Shown here piece by piece: positions 8,502 to 17,894 of a DNA stretch of 64,000 nt. The translations under genes were made by a program, and so were the position numbers. How positions within the stretch are numbered: the first letter of the stretch is position 1; every line of letters starts with the position of its first letter. Origin of the DNA: Cyanobium sp. NS01 (GTDB taxonomy: Bacteria > Cyanobacteriota > Cyanobacteriia > PCC-6307 > Cyanobiaceae); NCBI RefSeq assembly GCF_014280235.1, contig NZ_CP047940.1, positions 2,294,001-2,358,000 of the forward strand. Reading direction: 5' to 3'. The notes beneath the pieces were generated by a model. The model did not search any database and had not been told where the DNA came from. It saw only the letters and a list, made by a program, of their open reading frames with translations.

Positions 8502-8515
8502 AGTACGGACGTACT
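8502..8515 (-). promoter_or_regulatory. LexA/SOS-box-like palindrome upstream of recA
   Basis: AGTAC-GGAC-GTACT, a perfect inverted repeat with a four-base centre, between the HAD gene (ends 8524) and recA (starts 8407). The cyanobacterial LexA site is usually written RGTAC-NNN-DGTWCB; this site matches at all but one position (C where D is expected). Position and symmetry support SOS control of recA. Confidence 0.65.
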
Positions 8516-8523
8516 CTACCGGG

Positions 8524-9273
8524 TCAGGGCCAGGTTGCCAGGGGGGCCGCGAACCGCTCCGGCGTGAGCCAGTGAATCCTGGCCGGGAGCCCCAGGGCGT
8601 CCCGGGGGCCGAGATAACCCCAGCTCACCAGGAAGCAGCGCACCGCGTTGAGTTCAGGGTCAGCGGCCACCCGCTCGAGGGTGGGGCGTCGGTCTTCGAC
8701 GAACCAGAGCCGGGGGTGATCGGCCTGCAGGCGGCGCAGCACCTCAGGCTTGCTGCCCTGGTCATGGCCATAGAGCGCCTGGGGCTCCAGCCCCGCGCCG
8801 CGGAGGATCTCGCGGGCGAAGGCGGCGCCCTTGGTGGTGAGCACGGCCCAGGAGCTGCCTTCAGCTTCCAGCTGCCGCACACGCTCCACCACGTTGGGGT
8901 AGAAGCGATGCAGCGCCAGCCAGGCTGCGGGGTCGGTGGCGATCGCCTCGGTCCGCACCTGCTCCAGCACTCCCTGAAGCTGCGCTTCGCTCCAGCCCCA
9001 CCGGGCCAGGGCCTGGGGCACGGCCTCCCTGTAGCCGGCCACGAGACCCTCGAGGTCGAGGTCTGGGCGCGACAGCTCCGCGGCCATCAGCACCATCTCC
9101 CAGCCCTTGTGAATCAGGGGGCGCAGGCGGGCAAAGGCTGGGTGGGGGGGCTCTGGCCAGGCCAGGCCAGGAACCAGGCGCTCGGCGGCGGCGCTGGCCG
9201 CCCACCAGTACTCAGCCATCCCATCGACCAGGACGCCGTCGAAGTCGAACACCAGAAAGGGGGAGCCGGCCAT
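8524..9273 (-). CDS. HAD-superfamily hydrolase
   Basis: 249 residues with the HAD nucleophile motif FDFDGVLVDG (D10 and D12), a helical cap (about residues 20-120), motif II in WAVLTTKG, a lysine in GSKPEVLRRL and motif IV in LWFVEDRRPTLE. The catalytic set is complete, so it should be an active phosphatase or phosphoglucomutase-type enzyme; the substrate cannot be told. Similar proteins sit near recA in picocyanobacteria (recalled, not searched). The gene is oriented like recA, but the LexA-type site and a recA promoter lie between them. Confidence 0.85.
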   Translation of the reverse strand: MAGSPFLVFDFDGVLVDGMAEYWWAASAAAERLVPGLAWPEPPHPAFARLRPLIHKGWEMVLMAAELSRPDLDLEGLVAGYREAVPQALARWGWSEAQLQGVLEQVRTEAIATDPAAWLALHRFYPNVVERVRQLEAEGSSWAVLTTKGAAFAREILRGAGLEPQALYGHDQGSKPEVLRRLQADHPRLWFVEDRRPTLERVAADPELNAVRCFLVSWGYLGPRDALGLPARIHWLTPERFAAPLATWP

Positions 9274-9339
9274 GGAGGGCTGCCGCAGGGGTGGGCTGGG
9301 TCCTGGGCCAGGGCGGGCTGAGCCGGGGGAGTGTTGAAA

Positions 9340-9411
9340 CTGGGCCGCTAGGATTCGAACCTAGGAATGGCGGGACCAAAACCCGCTGCCTTACCACTTG
9401 GCGACGGCCCA
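9340..9411 (-). tRNA. tRNA-Gln (TTG anticodon)
   Basis: The minus strand folds into a cloverleaf. The acceptor TGGGCCG pairs with CGGCCCA, the D-arm is GCCAAGTGGTAAGGC, the anticodon stem is CGGG/CCCG with loop TTTTGGT (anticodon TTG), the T-arm is CTAGGTTCGAATCCTAG, and the discriminator is G. The 3' CCA is not encoded. Recognition of CAA and CAG by a single TTG tRNA is usual. Confidence 0.95.
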
Positions 9412-9625
9412 ATACTGGTCCCTTGACTGGCTTGCCGCTGAACCGACTGGCCGCTGAGGGAACATCCCGCAGGGACAGGGAGCTCTGCGCGGAAGCATCC
9501 CAGGAACGCTAAGCCACGCTGGAGGGAGATCCGGGCGGCTGTCACCCCAGAGTGATCTGGGCCTAGCTAGTTACCCACAACGGCCGGTCCTTCGTCAACG
9601 CCTGGGCGCCGATCGCTCCGCAGCA

Positions 9626-11338
9626 TCAGGCCGGGAACAGCCGCAGCCGCTGATCGCCGGCGGGGCCGAACACCGCGGAGCGCACCCGGTAGCGGCCCGC
9701 CAGCTCGCTCTGCAGCTGGCGCACGCGCCCACTGCGGGGCAGCAGCTCCACCGGCTGGCCCCGGGCCAGCACCACCTGCTCCAGCGCCAGTCGGCACTCC
9801 TCCAGGGCCGCATGGGCATCGTCCGCGGCGGCGGCGTCCAGGGCGGGCTCCCCGGCGGGGCGGCGGCGGGCCAGGAGGCGCTCGAGAGCTCGCTGCAGCT
9901 GGGGCAGGGCGGCGCTCTTGATCACCAGGATCGGCAGGCCCAGGTCCTGGGCCTGGCGGCGCACATGGGGATCGCGGCCGAGCTGCTGGCGGGCGCTGAG
10001 CACCACATCGGCCAGCTCCACGCTGCCCACCACCTCCACGGGCAACTGGCGGGCCCGCACCACCTGCTCCAGCAGGCTGCGGCTGACCCCGGCGCCGTAG
10101 ACGCGCAGCGGCGCCCTGCCGGCCGGACCGACCTCGGGCTGCGGCGACAGCGGATCGGGGCCGGCGGCGGCTGGCAGGGGATCCAGATCCAGGGGCGGCA
10201 GGGGGCGCTGGCTCAGCCGGGGCGCCGCCGGTGGGATCGGGCCACGCGTCGCCAGGGGCGGATCCCGCAGCTGCAGTCGCCCATCGGGTCCCAGTTCGCG
10301 CACCTGGGGGCGGGCCACCTGGCCCCGCAGCAGCAGGTCCACCGTGCCGGCCACCTCGTTGTGGATCAGCCAGCGATGGCGGCTGTGCATCTCCACCGCC
10401 AGGGGGAAGGTGGGCTCGGCGGCCCGCTCCAGCACGGTCTTCTGGGTGCGGCGCCGTCGCGCCTCCTCGTCTCCCAGGGTCACCGACTGGATGCCGCCCA
10501 CCAGGTCGCTGAGGGTGGGGTTCTTGATCAGGTTGGAGAGCTCATTGCCATGGGCCGTGGCCACCAGCATCACGCCCCGCTCGGCGATGGTGCGTGCCGC
10601 CTGGGCCTCCCGCTCCGTGCCGATCTCATCGATCACGATCACTTCGGGCATGTGGTTTTCCACCGCCTCGATCATCACTTCGTGCTGCAGCTCGGGGCGG
10701 GCCACCTGCATGCGCCGGGCCCGCCCGATGGCCGGATGGGGGATGTCGCCGTCGCCGGCGATCTCGTTGCTGGTGTCGATCACCACCACGCGCTTGCAGA
10801 GGTCGTCGGCCAGCACCCGGGCGATCTCCCGCAGGGCGGTGGTCTTGCCGACCCCAGGGCGCCCCATCAGCAGCAGCGACTGGCCTGAATCGAGCAGGTC
10901 GCGCACCATCACCACCGTGCCGAACACGGCGCGACCCACCCGGCAGGTGAGGCCCACGACGGTGCCGGTGCGGTTGCGGATGGCGCTGATGCGGTGCAGC
11001 GTGGAGGCGATACCGGCCCGGTTGTCGCTGCCGAACGCCCCCAGCTGACGCACCACCGCCTCCAGGTCGGCGCTCTGCACCGGTTGCGCTCCCAGCTCAA
11101 TGGCCCGCCCCGGGTAACGGGCTTCCGGCACCCGTCCCAGGTCGAGCACCACCTCGAGCAGCTGCTGGCGGCGCTCCTCGCTGGCCAGGGCCCGCTGCAC
11201 CGGCCCGGGCAGCACCGCGAGCATGCGGTCCAGATCATCGGTGACCCGCTGGCTGAACGGTGGGGCGGGCGGGGGCGGCCCTGCATCGGCGGCGGGGGTC
11301 AGGGGCTCGGAGAAAGGCACCGCAATGGCTGGGGGCAA
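9626..11338 (-). CDS. Ycf45/SpoIIIAA-like AAA ATPase with C-terminal R3H-like domain
   Basis: 570 residues from a TTG at 11338; an in-frame GTG at 11323 would remove most of the 40-bp overlap with ldpA. A Pro-rich N-terminus is followed by an ATPase core: Walker A GRPGVGKTT at 159-167, Walker B VIVIDEIGTE near 233-242 and the sensor-like TAHGNELSNLIKNP. This is the Ycf45 family, known from red algal plastids. After a Pro-rich linker (about 350-410) comes a second globular region and a terminal R3H-like segment (LPRSGRVRQLQSELAGRY...RLRLFP), where the signature His is replaced by Ser. Single-stranded nucleic acid binding is suggested by the family; the role is unknown. It is the last of three overlapping genes after ndhN and ldpA. 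Confidence 0.85.
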   Translation of the reverse strand: MPPAIAVPFSEPLTPAADAGPPPPAPPFSQRVTDDLDRMLAVLPGPVQRALASEERRQQLLEVVLDLGRVPEARYPGRAIELGAQPVQSADLEAVVRQLGAFGSDNRAGIASTLHRISAIRNRTGTVVGLTCRVGRAVFGTVVMVRDLLDSGQSLLLMGRPGVGKTTALREIARVLADDLCKRVVVIDTSNEIAGDGDIPHPAIGRARRMQVARPELQHEVMIEAVENHMPEVIVIDEIGTEREAQAARTIAERGVMLVATAHGNELSNLIKNPTLSDLVGGIQSVTLGDEEARRRRTQKTVLERAAEPTFPLAVEMHSRHRWLIHNEVAGTVDLLLRGQVARPQVRELGPDGRLQLRDPPLATRGPIPPAAPRLSQRPLPPLDLDPLPAAAGPDPLSPQPEVGPAGRAPLRVYGAGVSRSLLEQVVRARQLPVEVVGSVELADVVLSARQQLGRDPHVRRQAQDLGLPILVIKSAALPQLQRALERLLARRRPAGEPALDAAAADDAHAALEECRLALEQVVLARGQPVELLPRSGRVRQLQSELAGRYRVRSAVFGPAGDQRLRLFPA

Positions 11339-12405
11339 GGCTCTGGACCCGCTCGTTCTAGCCAGGGCCCCACCAGCGAGCGGGCCAGGTGCAGCGCTTC
11401 GGGCAGGAGTTCCGGCAGGGTCAGCAGCGAATGGCCGCGCCGCTGGGCCTCCTGCAGCAGGGGCTGCAGCCGTCGCCGCGCCACCCCGCCGAAGGCCACG
11501 CCGGCACAGCCGCGGGCCAGGGCCGGCTGCCGCTCCAGCAGGGGCAGGGTGGCAGCGTTGGTGCCGCCGGCCAGCTGCAGGGGGCCCGGGGGCAGATGCC
11601 CCTGCCTGCGCCGCAGCAAGGCCACGGCGGCATGGGCCGTGCCCTGGCCCAGATCACCGCTCATCGGGCGGCCATCCAGTTGCCAGAGGGGCGCAAAGCC
11701 GCAGGAGCGCAGGGCCCCATAGCGCTGCCACAGCTCCCGGGCGGTGAGGTCGCCGGCGGCACTCACCGCCAGCCGCCGCAGCGGCACACCGCTGGCCCTC
11801 AGCTGCTCCAGCCTCTCCTGAAAGCCCTGCAGGCGCCCCGGCTGGGTGTGGAGTTCCACGGCATCGGGCGCCAGCTGGCGCAGCAGGGGCGCCACCGCAG
11901 CGGCCTCCAGCACCTGGCTGCGTTCTTCGATCAGCCCATGGGGGCAGGCGGGCAGGCAGCGGCCGCAGCCGTAGCAGCGGGCGTCCAGCACCCCGGCGGC
12001 ACCGGTGGCCGCCTCGCCGATGGCCAGGGCCGGGCAGATCCGCTCGCAGGGACGGGGACAGTCAGCCGGGCAGGCGCCGGGATCGAACCAGGCCTTGCGG
12101 AAGTGGGGGTCGGCGCCGTCGCTGAGGCTCAGCATCAGCCAGGGACGCCGGGCGCCGTGGCGGTCGGCCCAGTCAAGCCCCCGACGGGCCGCCGCCACGA
12201 CGGCCGGGTCCGCGGCCACGTCGACGCAGTGGACCCCGGCCAGGGCGTAGAGCCCGGCCAGGTCTTCGATGGCAGCCAGATCGTGATTGCTGGCGCCGCC
12301 GATCCACTTCACCCAGCGCCCCTGGCGCAGGGCCGCGTCCGGGGTCAGGGCCAGACCTGGAGGGGAGCTCAGGCCGCCACCAGCAACTGCTCCAGGGGCT
12401 GCCAC
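11299..12405 (-). CDS. ldpA: LdpA, iron-sulfur protein of circadian light/redox input
   Basis: The recognisable protein begins around [21 protein letters not shown] and ends at 11299. Two Cys-rich clusters are visible: [14 protein letters not shown] and [14 protein letters not shown], the latter a standard CxxCxxCxxxCP 4Fe-4S site. In Synechococcus elongatus LdpA senses redox state and tunes circadian period. No ATG start is available; a GTG at 12405 gives 368 residues, close to the known length, but starts inside ndhN (37-bp overlap), so the start is uncertain. The 3' end overlaps the Ycf45-like gene. The overlaps imply translational coupling of ndhN-ldpA-ycf45-like. Confidence 0.85.
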   Translation of the reverse strand: MAAPGAVAGGGLSSPPGLALTPDAALRQGRWVKWIGGASNHDLAAIEDLAGLYALAGVHCVDVAADPAVVAAARRGLDWADRHGARRPWLMLSLSDGADPHFRKAWFDPGACPADCPRPCERICPALAIGEAATGAAGVLDARCYGCGRCLPACPHGLIEERSQVLEAAAVAPLLRQLAPDAVELHTQPGRLQGFQERLEQLRASGVPLRRLAVSAAGDLTARELWQRYGALRSCGFAPLWQLDGRPMSGDLGQGTAHAAVALLRRRQGHLPPGPLQLAGGTNAATLPLLERQPALARGCAGVAFGGVARRRLQPLLQEAQRRGHSLLTLPELLPEALHLARSLVGPWLERAGPEPCPQPLRCLSPSP

Positions 12406-12833
12406 TGCAGCTGCCGGGCACCACCCATCTCCACCACGATGCGCAGCCGCGACTCCCGGCGGGTGAGATCGATCAGGGAACTCAGCTCCCCTGTGGAAAG
12501 CACCTTGCCCTCCAGCAGCCACAGGAGGATGGGCCCGCCGCCCTCGAGCAGGCTGCCCAGCTGGGGCATCACCCGATGCACCTCACCCACAGCAGCCGTG
12601 CGGCCCACGCACTGGTGGCCGAGATGGGGTGGGCGCACGCCATGCAGCTGCATCAGAAAGGCCTCGGGATCGCCGAGGCCCCGGGCCGACGTGATCTGGG
12701 CGCGATAGCCCGCGGCGCGCAGCCGGCGCATCAGCCGGGTTTCGGCACCGCCTTCGAGGGGGGCGAACAGGGCAAGGGCCCCTGCTTTCTCAAGGTCCTG
12801 CCGGAATCCACGACCGGAGAGCAGCAGTGGCAT
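12369..12833 (-). CDS. ndhN: NAD(P)H-quinone oxidoreductase subunit N
   Basis: 154 residues from the ATG at 12833 ([20 protein letters not shown]); an extension of nine codons upstream is possible. The segments [35 protein letters not shown] and [10 protein letters not shown] are characteristic of NdhN, a hydrophilic subunit specific to the cyanobacterial/plastid NDH-1 complex that works in respiration, cyclic electron flow around PSI and carbon concentration at the thylakoid. It is the first gene of the minus-strand set with ldpA and the Ycf45-like gene. Confidence 0.9.
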   Translation of the reverse strand: MPLLLSGRGFRQDLEKAGALALFAPLEGGAETRLMRRLRAAGYRAQITSARGLGDPEAFLMQLHGVRPPHLGHQCVGRTAAVGEVHRVMPQLGSLLEGGGPILLWLLEGKVLSTGELSSLIDLTRRESRLRIVVEMGGARQLQWQPLEQLLVAA

Positions 12834-13050
12834 GGTGAGGTCGGCTCGGTCTGCCGGCAAGTTTGACAGCCCCGGCCCCGTTTCGCTCCAGACGCCACCG
12901 CCCGGCAGGCCCGGAACCGCAGCCGCAGCACCTCACGAACACCGCCGCGCAGTCGCGGACACACCGCCGGGATCCGATCACCCTCCAGGCCGTGAGCCAG
13001 GAGGGGGTCAGGTCATGCGTTACATTTGATCGGTGTGCTTCGAATCCGCG
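12834..13050. other. Gene-free divergent spacer between ndhN and the rplC leader
   Basis: No ORF with the local codon bias. It must hold the promoters for ndhN (leftward) and the ribosomal operon (rightward). The stretch 13010-13045 (ggtcatgcgttacatttgatcggtg) is the only AT-richer patch and could include a -10 (TACATT at 13021-13026), but no matching -35 is seen. A TTGACA at 12863-12868 has no suitable partner downstream. Confidence 0.5.
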
Positions 13051-13457
13051 CCCGTCCGCTAGCCGGGCCTCCGGATCCCTGCACCCGATCACCAGTGGTG
13101 GTGATCGATCCGGCCCAAGCGGAGGGTCCAGATCTCGATGTCAGGCTCCGGCCTGAAGCGCGATCGCCGATCCACCGCCGGGAAACTTCCTGAACGCACC
13201 AGCCCCTCTACGGAGTGCGGCCAGTCCGGTCCAGGCCAGTCCCAGCCGCGCTGAACAGAGTCCGCTCTGTCTCGCTAGCGCCCTGAGCTTCGTGATCCAG
13301 GAATCCCATCGCTCGTCGGTGGTCGCCTGCGGGTGATCCAGCGACAGCCACCCGTCTGCTCCAGGCAGACGGATCAGTGCCGCTTCCTGACCAGAACGTT
13401 CAAGGCCCTGCCAGACCAACGCTTCCTCTGCCTCAGCTTCACCGGATGCGTCCGGTG
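13051..13457 (+). promoter_or_regulatory. Structured leader RNA region ahead of the rplC operon
   Basis: This 400-nt stretch in front of rplC has no credible gene but several perfect inverted repeats. (1) GATCACCA/TGGTGATC with loop GTGG at 13087-13106, enclosed by CCGGATC/GATCCGG (13071-13077 with 13107-13113), GGG/CCC and CCGCT/AGCGG (13056-13060 with 13118-13122). (2) TCAGGC-TCCG-GCCTGA at 13141-13156. (3) ACAGAG-TCCG-CTCTGT at 13255-13270. (4) CCGTCTGC-TCCAG-GCAGACGG at 13352-13372. (5) CACCGGA-TGCG-TCCGGTG at 13440-13457, 26 nt before the start codon. Loops 2, 3 and 5 are of the stable UNCG class. An autoregulatory or attenuating leader is inferred. Confidence 0.55.
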
Positions 13458-13483
13458 GTCCAGCTGGCGTTGACTCCCTACCT

Positions 13484-14131
13484 ATGTCCATCGGCATTCT
13501 TGGGAAGAAACTGGGCATGTCCCAGTTCTTCGACGAGGCAGGCAAGTCCATCCCGGTCACCGTGATCGAGGCTGGCCCCTGCCGCATCACCCAACTCAAA
13601 TCCAGCAGCACGGACGGCTACACCGCCGTGCAGCTCGGCTTCGGCGACATTCGCGAGAAGCTGGTCAACAAGCCCGCCAAGGGCCACCTGGCCAAATCCG
13701 GCGAGGAGGTGCTCCGCCATCTCAAGGAGTACCGAGTCGACAGTCTCGATGGGCTGGAGCTCGGCGCCGTCGTCTCTGTTTCGGCCTTTGAGGCTGGCCA
13801 GAAGGTCGATGTGAGTGGCGACACCATGGGCCGGGGCTTCTCCGGCTACCAGAAGCGCCACGGCTTCAGCCGCGGCCCGATGACCCACGGCTCCAAGAAC
13901 CACCGCGAGCCCGGCTCCACCGGTGCCGGCACCACGCCCGGCCGCGTCTACCCCGGCAAGCGGATGGCCGGCCGCTATGGCGGCAAACAGATCACCACCC
14001 GCGGCCTCGTGATCCTCAAGGTGGACACTGAGCGCAACCTGCTGGTGGTGAAGGGATCCGTGCCCGGCAAGCCCGGAGCCCTGCTGAACATCTGCCCGGC
14101 GAACCGGGTGGGCGCCAAGGCCGGGAACTGA
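13484..14131 (+). CDS. rplC: 50S ribosomal protein L3
   Basis: 215 residues beginning [20 protein letters not shown], the standard L3 opening, with the extended rRNA-penetrating loop [29 protein letters not shown] (about 117-145) and the C-terminal [14 protein letters not shown]3 nucleates 50S assembly near the peptidyl-transferase centre. It is the first gene of the cluster, because rpsJ is in the str operon at 58.9 kb, and it follows a long hairpin-rich leader. Confidence 0.98.
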   Translation: MSIGILGKKLGMSQFFDEAGKSIPVTVIEAGPCRITQLKSSSTDGYTAVQLGFGDIREKLVNKPAKGHLAKSGEEVLRHLKEYRVDSLDGLELGAVVSVSAFEAGQKVDVSGDTMGRGFSGYQKRHGFSRGPMTHGSKNHREPGSTGAGTTPGRVYPGKRMAGRYGGKQITTRGLVILKVDTERNLLVVKGSVPGKPGALLNICPANRVGAKAGN

Positions 14132-14145
14132 GGAGAACCGAGAAC

Positions 14146-14781
14146 ATGGCTGATTGTGTGATTCGCGACTGGCAGGGCAAGGAAGCCGGCAAGGCTGCCC
14201 TCGACCTCAAAGTCGCCAAGAAGAGTTCCGCCACCGACCTGGTGCACCGCGCCGTGGTGCGCCAACTGGCCCACGCCCGCCAGGGCACGGCCAGCACCCT
14301 GACCCGGGCCGAGGTGGCCGGTGGTGGCCGCAAGCCCTACAAACAGAAGGGCACGGGCCGGGCCCGTCAGGGCTCGATCCGCACCCCACTGCGGCCCGGC
14401 GGCGGCGTGATCTTCGGACCCAAGCCCCGCAGCTACAACCTGGCGATGAACCGCAAGGAGCGGCGCCTGGCCCTGCGCACGGCCCTAATGAGCCGCGTGG
14501 CCGACATCACGGTGGTCAAGGGCTTCGGCTCTGACCTTGACACCCCCCGCACCAAGGAGATCACCGCGGCGCTGGGGCGATTCGGCATCGAGGCGGGCAC
14601 CAAGGTGCTCGTGATCCTCGACAACCCGTCTGAAGTCGTGCGCAAATCCGTGCGCAACCTCGAGACGGTGAAGCTGATCGCCGCGGATCAGCTCAACGTG
14701 TTCGACCTGCTCCACGCCAGCACGCTGGTGCTGAGCGAGGAGGCACTCGCGAAGATTCAGGAGGTCTACGGCGATGACTGA
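14146..14781 (+). CDS. rplD: 50S ribosomal protein L4
   Basis: 211 residues with the L4 core: [32 protein letters not shown] (about 44-76), the loop that reaches the exit tunnel, then [26 protein letters not shown]. In E. coli L4 also represses its own operon through the S10 leader. It starts 14 bp after rplC and overlaps rplW by 8 bp. Confidence 0.98.
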   Translation: MADCVIRDWQGKEAGKAALDLKVAKKSSATDLVHRAVVRQLAHARQGTASTLTRAEVAGGGRKPYKQKGTGRARQGSIRTPLRPGGGVIFGPKPRSYNLAMNRKERRLALRTALMSRVADITVVKGFGSDLDTPRTKEITAALGRFGIEAGTKVLVILDNPSEVVRKSVRNLETVKLIAADQLNVFDLLHASTLVLSEEALAKIQEVYGDD

Positions 14782-15076
14782 ACGTTTTGCAGGTCGGCTC
14801 GCGGATGTGATCCGTCGGCCCCTGATCACCGAGAAGGCCACCCGCGCCCTCGAGTTCAATCAGTACACCTTCGAGGTGGACCACCGGGCCGCCAAGCCCG
14901 ACATCAAAGCAGCGGTGGAAGCCCTGTTCGATGTGAAGGTGCTGGGCGTCAGCACCATGAATCCGCCACGCCGCTCGCGCCGCGTTGGCCGCTTCGCTGG
15001 CAAGCGTGCCCAGGTCAAGAAAGCGGTGGTGCGCCTGGCCGAGGGCAACGCCATCCAGCTGTTCCCTGAGTCCTGA
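14774..15076 (+). CDS. rplW: 50S ribosomal protein L23
   Basis: 100 residues: [22 protein letters not shown] and [24 protein letters not shown] are the L23 signatures. L23 sits at the tunnel exit and docks SRP and trigger factor. The start codon lies inside the end of rplD, which suggests translational coupling. The N-terminal [12 protein letters not shown] is a short extension usual in cyanobacteria. Confidence 0.98.
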   Translation: MTERFAGRLADVIRRPLITEKATRALEFNQYTFEVDHRAAKPDIKAAVEALFDVKVLGVSTMNPPRRSRRVGRFAGKRAQVKKAVVRLAEGNAIQLFPES

Positions 15077-15091
15077 GGGGTCTGAAACCAC

Positions 15092-15955
15092 ATGGCAATC
15101 CGTAACTACCGCCCCATCACCCCCGGCACCCGCACCCGCGTGGCCAGCGACTTCACCGAAGTCACCGGCCGCGGACGGGAACGGGGCCTGGTGGTGGCCA
15201 AGCACCGCCGCAAGGGCCGCAACAACCGCGGTGTGATCACCTGCCGCCACCGCGGCGGTGGCCACAAGCGCCTCTACCGGCTGGTGGACTTCCGCCGTGA
15301 CAAGCACGGTGTGACCGCCAAGGTGGCGGCCATCCACTACGACCCACACCGCAACGCGCGGCTGGCCCTGCTCTTCTACGCCGATGGCGAGAAGCGCTAC
15401 ATCCTGGCCCCGGCCGGGATCGAGATCGGCCAGCAGGTGGTGTCGGGCCCCGATGCCCCGATCGAAACCGGCAATGCCCTGCCGCTCTCGTCCATCCCCC
15501 TCGGCTCCAGCGTTCACAACGTGGAGCTGTATGCCGGTCGCGGCGGCCAGATGGTGCGCACCGCCGGCGCCAGCGCCCAGGTGATGGCCAAGGAAGGTGA
15601 GTACGTCGCCCTCAAGCTGCCCTCCACTGAGGTGCGGCTGGTGCGGCGTGAGTGCTACGCCACCCTCGGTGACGTGGGCAACTCCGAAGTGCGCAACACC
15701 AGCCTGGGCAAGGCCGGCCGCAAGCGCTGGCTGGGCCGCCGCCCGGAAGTGCGGGGTTCGGTGATGAACCCCTGCGACCACCCCCACGGTGGTGGTGAGG
15801 GCCGGGCGCCGATCGGCCGCTCAGGCCCTGTCACCCCCTGGGGCAAACCGGCCCTCGGCCTCAAGACCCGCAAGCGGAACAAGCCCAGCAATCGGTTTGT
15901 GCTGCGGAAACGTCGCCGCACCTCCAAGCGGAGCCGTGGCGGACGCGATTCCTGA
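15092..15955 (+). CDS. rplB: 50S ribosomal protein L2
   Basis: 287 residues, [21 protein letters not shown]. It contains the RNA-binding core [38 protein letters not shown], and the conserved C-terminal [18 protein letters not shown] with the His required for peptidyl-transferase activity. It is full length and 15 bp after rplW. Confidence 0.98.
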   Translation: MAIRNYRPITPGTRTRVASDFTEVTGRGRERGLVVAKHRRKGRNNRGVITCRHRGGGHKRLYRLVDFRRDKHGVTAKVAAIHYDPHRNARLALLFYADGEKRYILAPAGIEIGQQVVSGPDAPIETGNALPLSSIPLGSSVHNVELYAGRGGQMVRTAGASAQVMAKEGEYVALKLPSTEVRLVRRECYATLGDVGNSEVRNTSLGKAGRKRWLGRRPEVRGSVMNPCDHPHGGGEGRAPIGRSGPVTPWGKPALGLKTRKRNKPSNRFVLRKRRRTSKRSRGGRDS

Positions 15956-15990
15956 TGACCCACACCGCATTGCCCGCCTCCTGATCCGCT

Positions 15991-16266
15991 ATGGGACGTT
16001 CACTCAAAAAAGGTCCGTTTGTTGCCGACAGCCTGCTCAGCAAGGTTGAGAAGCAGAACGCTGCCAACGACAAAACCGTGATCAAAACCTGGTCACGCGC
16101 CTCCACGATTCTGCCGATGATGATCGGACACACGATTGCCGTGCACAACGGCAAATCCCATGTGCCTGTTTACGTGACCGAGCAGATGGTGGGGCACAAA
16201 CTCGGGGAATTCGCCCCCACCCGCACCTTCCGCGGCCACATCAAGGACAAAAAAGGAGGCCGTTGA
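15991..16266 (+). CDS. rpsS: 30S ribosomal protein S19
   Basis: 91 residues, [20 protein letters not shown], with [18 protein letters not shown] and the terminal [19 protein letters not shown]19 binds the head of 16S rRNA with S13. The gap of 35 bp from rplB is followed by only 3 bp to rplV. Confidence 0.98.
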   Translation: MGRSLKKGPFVADSLLSKVEKQNAANDKTVIKTWSRASTILPMMIGHTIAVHNGKSHVPVYVTEQMVGHKLGEFAPTRTFRGHIKDKKGGR

Positions 16267-16269
16267 TCC

Positions 16270-16638
16270 ATGGCTAACACTGCTCCCAACCAGGCAGCGC
16301 CCAACCAGGCCCTCGCTCACGGCCGCTACATCCGTGGCTCCGTGAGCAAGGTGCGGCGGGTGCTCGATCAGATCCGTGGCCAGAGCTACCGCGAGGCCCT
16401 GATCATGCTCGAGTTCATGCCCTTTCGCTCCACGGGCCCGATCACCAAGGTGCTCCGCAGCGCCGTGGCCAATGCCGAGCACAACCTCGGTCTCGATCCA
16501 GCCACGCTGGTGGTCACCGGGGCCACCGCTGACATGGGACCTTCCCTGAAGCGGTATCGCCCCCGTGCCCAGGGTCGCGCCTACGCGATCAAGAAACAGA
16601 CCTGCCACATCAGCATCGCTGTGGCCCCTTCCGCCTGA
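16270..16638 (+). CDS. rplV: 50S ribosomal protein L22
   Basis: 122 residues. The L22 core [27 protein letters not shown] and the beta-hairpin region [27 protein letters not shown] (tunnel constriction, site of macrolide-resistance changes in other bacteria) are intact. The N-terminus has a 12-residue Ala/Pro/Asn-rich leader ([13 protein letters not shown]). Confidence 0.98.
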   Translation: MANTAPNQAAPNQALAHGRYIRGSVSKVRRVLDQIRGQSYREALIMLEFMPFRSTGPITKVLRSAVANAEHNLGLDPATLVVTGATADMGPSLKRYRPRAQGRAYAIKKQTCHISIAVAPSA

Positions 16639-16658
16639 CCCCCGAGGACACCGAACCG

Positions 16659-17387
16659 ATGGGACACAAAATCCATCCAACCGGCCTGCGCCTGGGGATC
16701 ACCCAGGATCACCGCTCCCGCTGGTACGCCCCAAGCAAGACCTACCCGACCCTCCTCCAGGAGGACGACCGGATCCGCAAATTCATCCACAAGAAGTACG
16801 GCTCCGCCGGCATCTCCGATGTCCTGATCGCCCGCAAGGCCGACCAGCTGGAAGTGGAACTGAAGACGGCCCGCCCCGGCGTGCTGGTGGGCCGCCAGGG
16901 CAGCGGCATTGAGGATCTGCGCACGGGCATCCAGAAAACCGTGGGTGATGCGAGCCGCAAGGTGCGCATCAACGTGGTGGAAGTGGAGCGTGTCGACGCC
17001 GATGCCTTCCTGCTGGCTGAGTACATCGCCCAGCAGCTCGAGAAGCGCGTGGCCTTCCGCCGCGTCATCCGGATGGCTGTGCAGCGGGCCCAACGGGCCG
17101 GCGTGCTCGGCCTCAAGATCCAGGTGAGCGGCCGCCTCAACGGCGCTGAGATCGCGCGCACCGAATGGACCCGGGAAGGCAGGGTGCCCCTGCACACCCT
17201 GCGGGCCGACATCGACTACGCCACCAAGCTGGCCAGCACCACCTATGGGGTGCTGGGCATCAAGGTGTGGGTCTTCAAAGGTGAAGTGTTGCCTGGGCAG
17301 AAGGAGCAACTGCCCGTTGGCGCCGCTCCCCGCCGCCGCACCAGTCGGCAGCCGCAACAGTTCGAAGACCGCTCGAACCAGGAGTGA
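16659..17387 (+). CDS. rpsC: 30S ribosomal protein S3
   Basis: 242 residues, [22 protein letters not shown]. It has a KH-type RNA-binding domain with [19 protein letters not shown] (about 72-92) and the C-terminal S3 domain [20 protein letters not shown]. The last 25 residues are basic and Arg/Gln-rich. S3 lines the mRNA entry channel. rplP follows after 16 bp. Confidence 0.98.
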   Translation: MGHKIHPTGLRLGITQDHRSRWYAPSKTYPTLLQEDDRIRKFIHKKYGSAGISDVLIARKADQLEVELKTARPGVLVGRQGSGIEDLRTGIQKTVGDASRKVRINVVEVERVDADAFLLAEYIAQQLEKRVAFRRVIRMAVQRAQRAGVLGLKIQVSGRLNGAEIARTEWTREGRVPLHTLRADIDYATKLASTTYGVLGIKVWVFKGEVLPGQKEQLPVGAAPRRRTSRQPQQFEDRSNQE

Positions 17388-17403
17388 TCAGGAGGCCTGA
17401 ACC

Positions 17404-17892
17404 ATGCTGAGTCCAAAACGCGTCAAATTCCGTAAGCAACAGCGAGGTCGCATGCGCGGCGTCGCCACGCGCGGCAACACCATCGCCTTCGGGGATTTCG
17501 CCCTGCAGGCCCAGGAGTGCGGCTGGATCACATCCCGCCAGATCGAAGCCAGCCGTCGGGCCATGACCCGCTACGTCAAGCGGGGCGGCCAGATCTGGAT
17601 CCGCATCTTCCCGGACAAGCCCGTGACCATGCGCCCTGCGGAAACCCGCATGGGATCCGGTAAGGGCAACCCGGAATTCTGGGTGGCCGTGATCAAGCCG
17701 GGCCGCATTCTCTTTGAGATGGGCGGCGCTGAGATCACCCCGGAAATTGCCCGGGAGGCGATGCGCCTGGCGCAGTACAAGCTGCCCCTCAAGACCAAGT
17801 TCCTCACCCTGGCCGACCAAGAGGCCGCGGCCGATGAGCCCGCAGCAGCCGCTGCGGCGGTGGCCGAACCCGCCCATTCCGTGGAGTCCTGA
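17404..17892 (+). CDS. rplP: 50S ribosomal protein L16
   Basis: 162 residues. [19 protein letters not shown] and [36 protein letters not shown] are the L16 signatures; the second is the segment near the A-site tRNA. The usual L16 is about 138 residues, so this one has an Ala/Glu-rich C-terminal extension of about 20 residues that looks unstructured. Confidence 0.97.
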   Translation: MLSPKRVKFRKQQRGRMRGVATRGNTIAFGDFALQAQECGWITSRQIEASRRAMTRYVKRGGQIWIRIFPDKPVTMRPAETRMGSGKGNPEFWVAVIKPGRILFEMGGAEITPEIAREAMRLAQYKLPLKTKFLTLADQEAAADEPAAAAAAVAEPAHSVES

Positions 17893-17894
17893 CC

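Noticed and set aside
13160-13167. GCGATCGC octamer (HIP1-type) as a regulatory site
   Set aside because: The octamer is a common genome-wide repeat in cyanobacteria and occurs inside coding sequence here too, for example in gltS near 48.4 kb.
13141-13490. Minus-strand frame of about 116 codons in the rplC leader
   Set aside because: Third positions are mixed rather than GC-rich as in neighbours, no family is recognised, and it coincides with several perfect hairpins. A small lineage-specific gene cannot be fully excluded.
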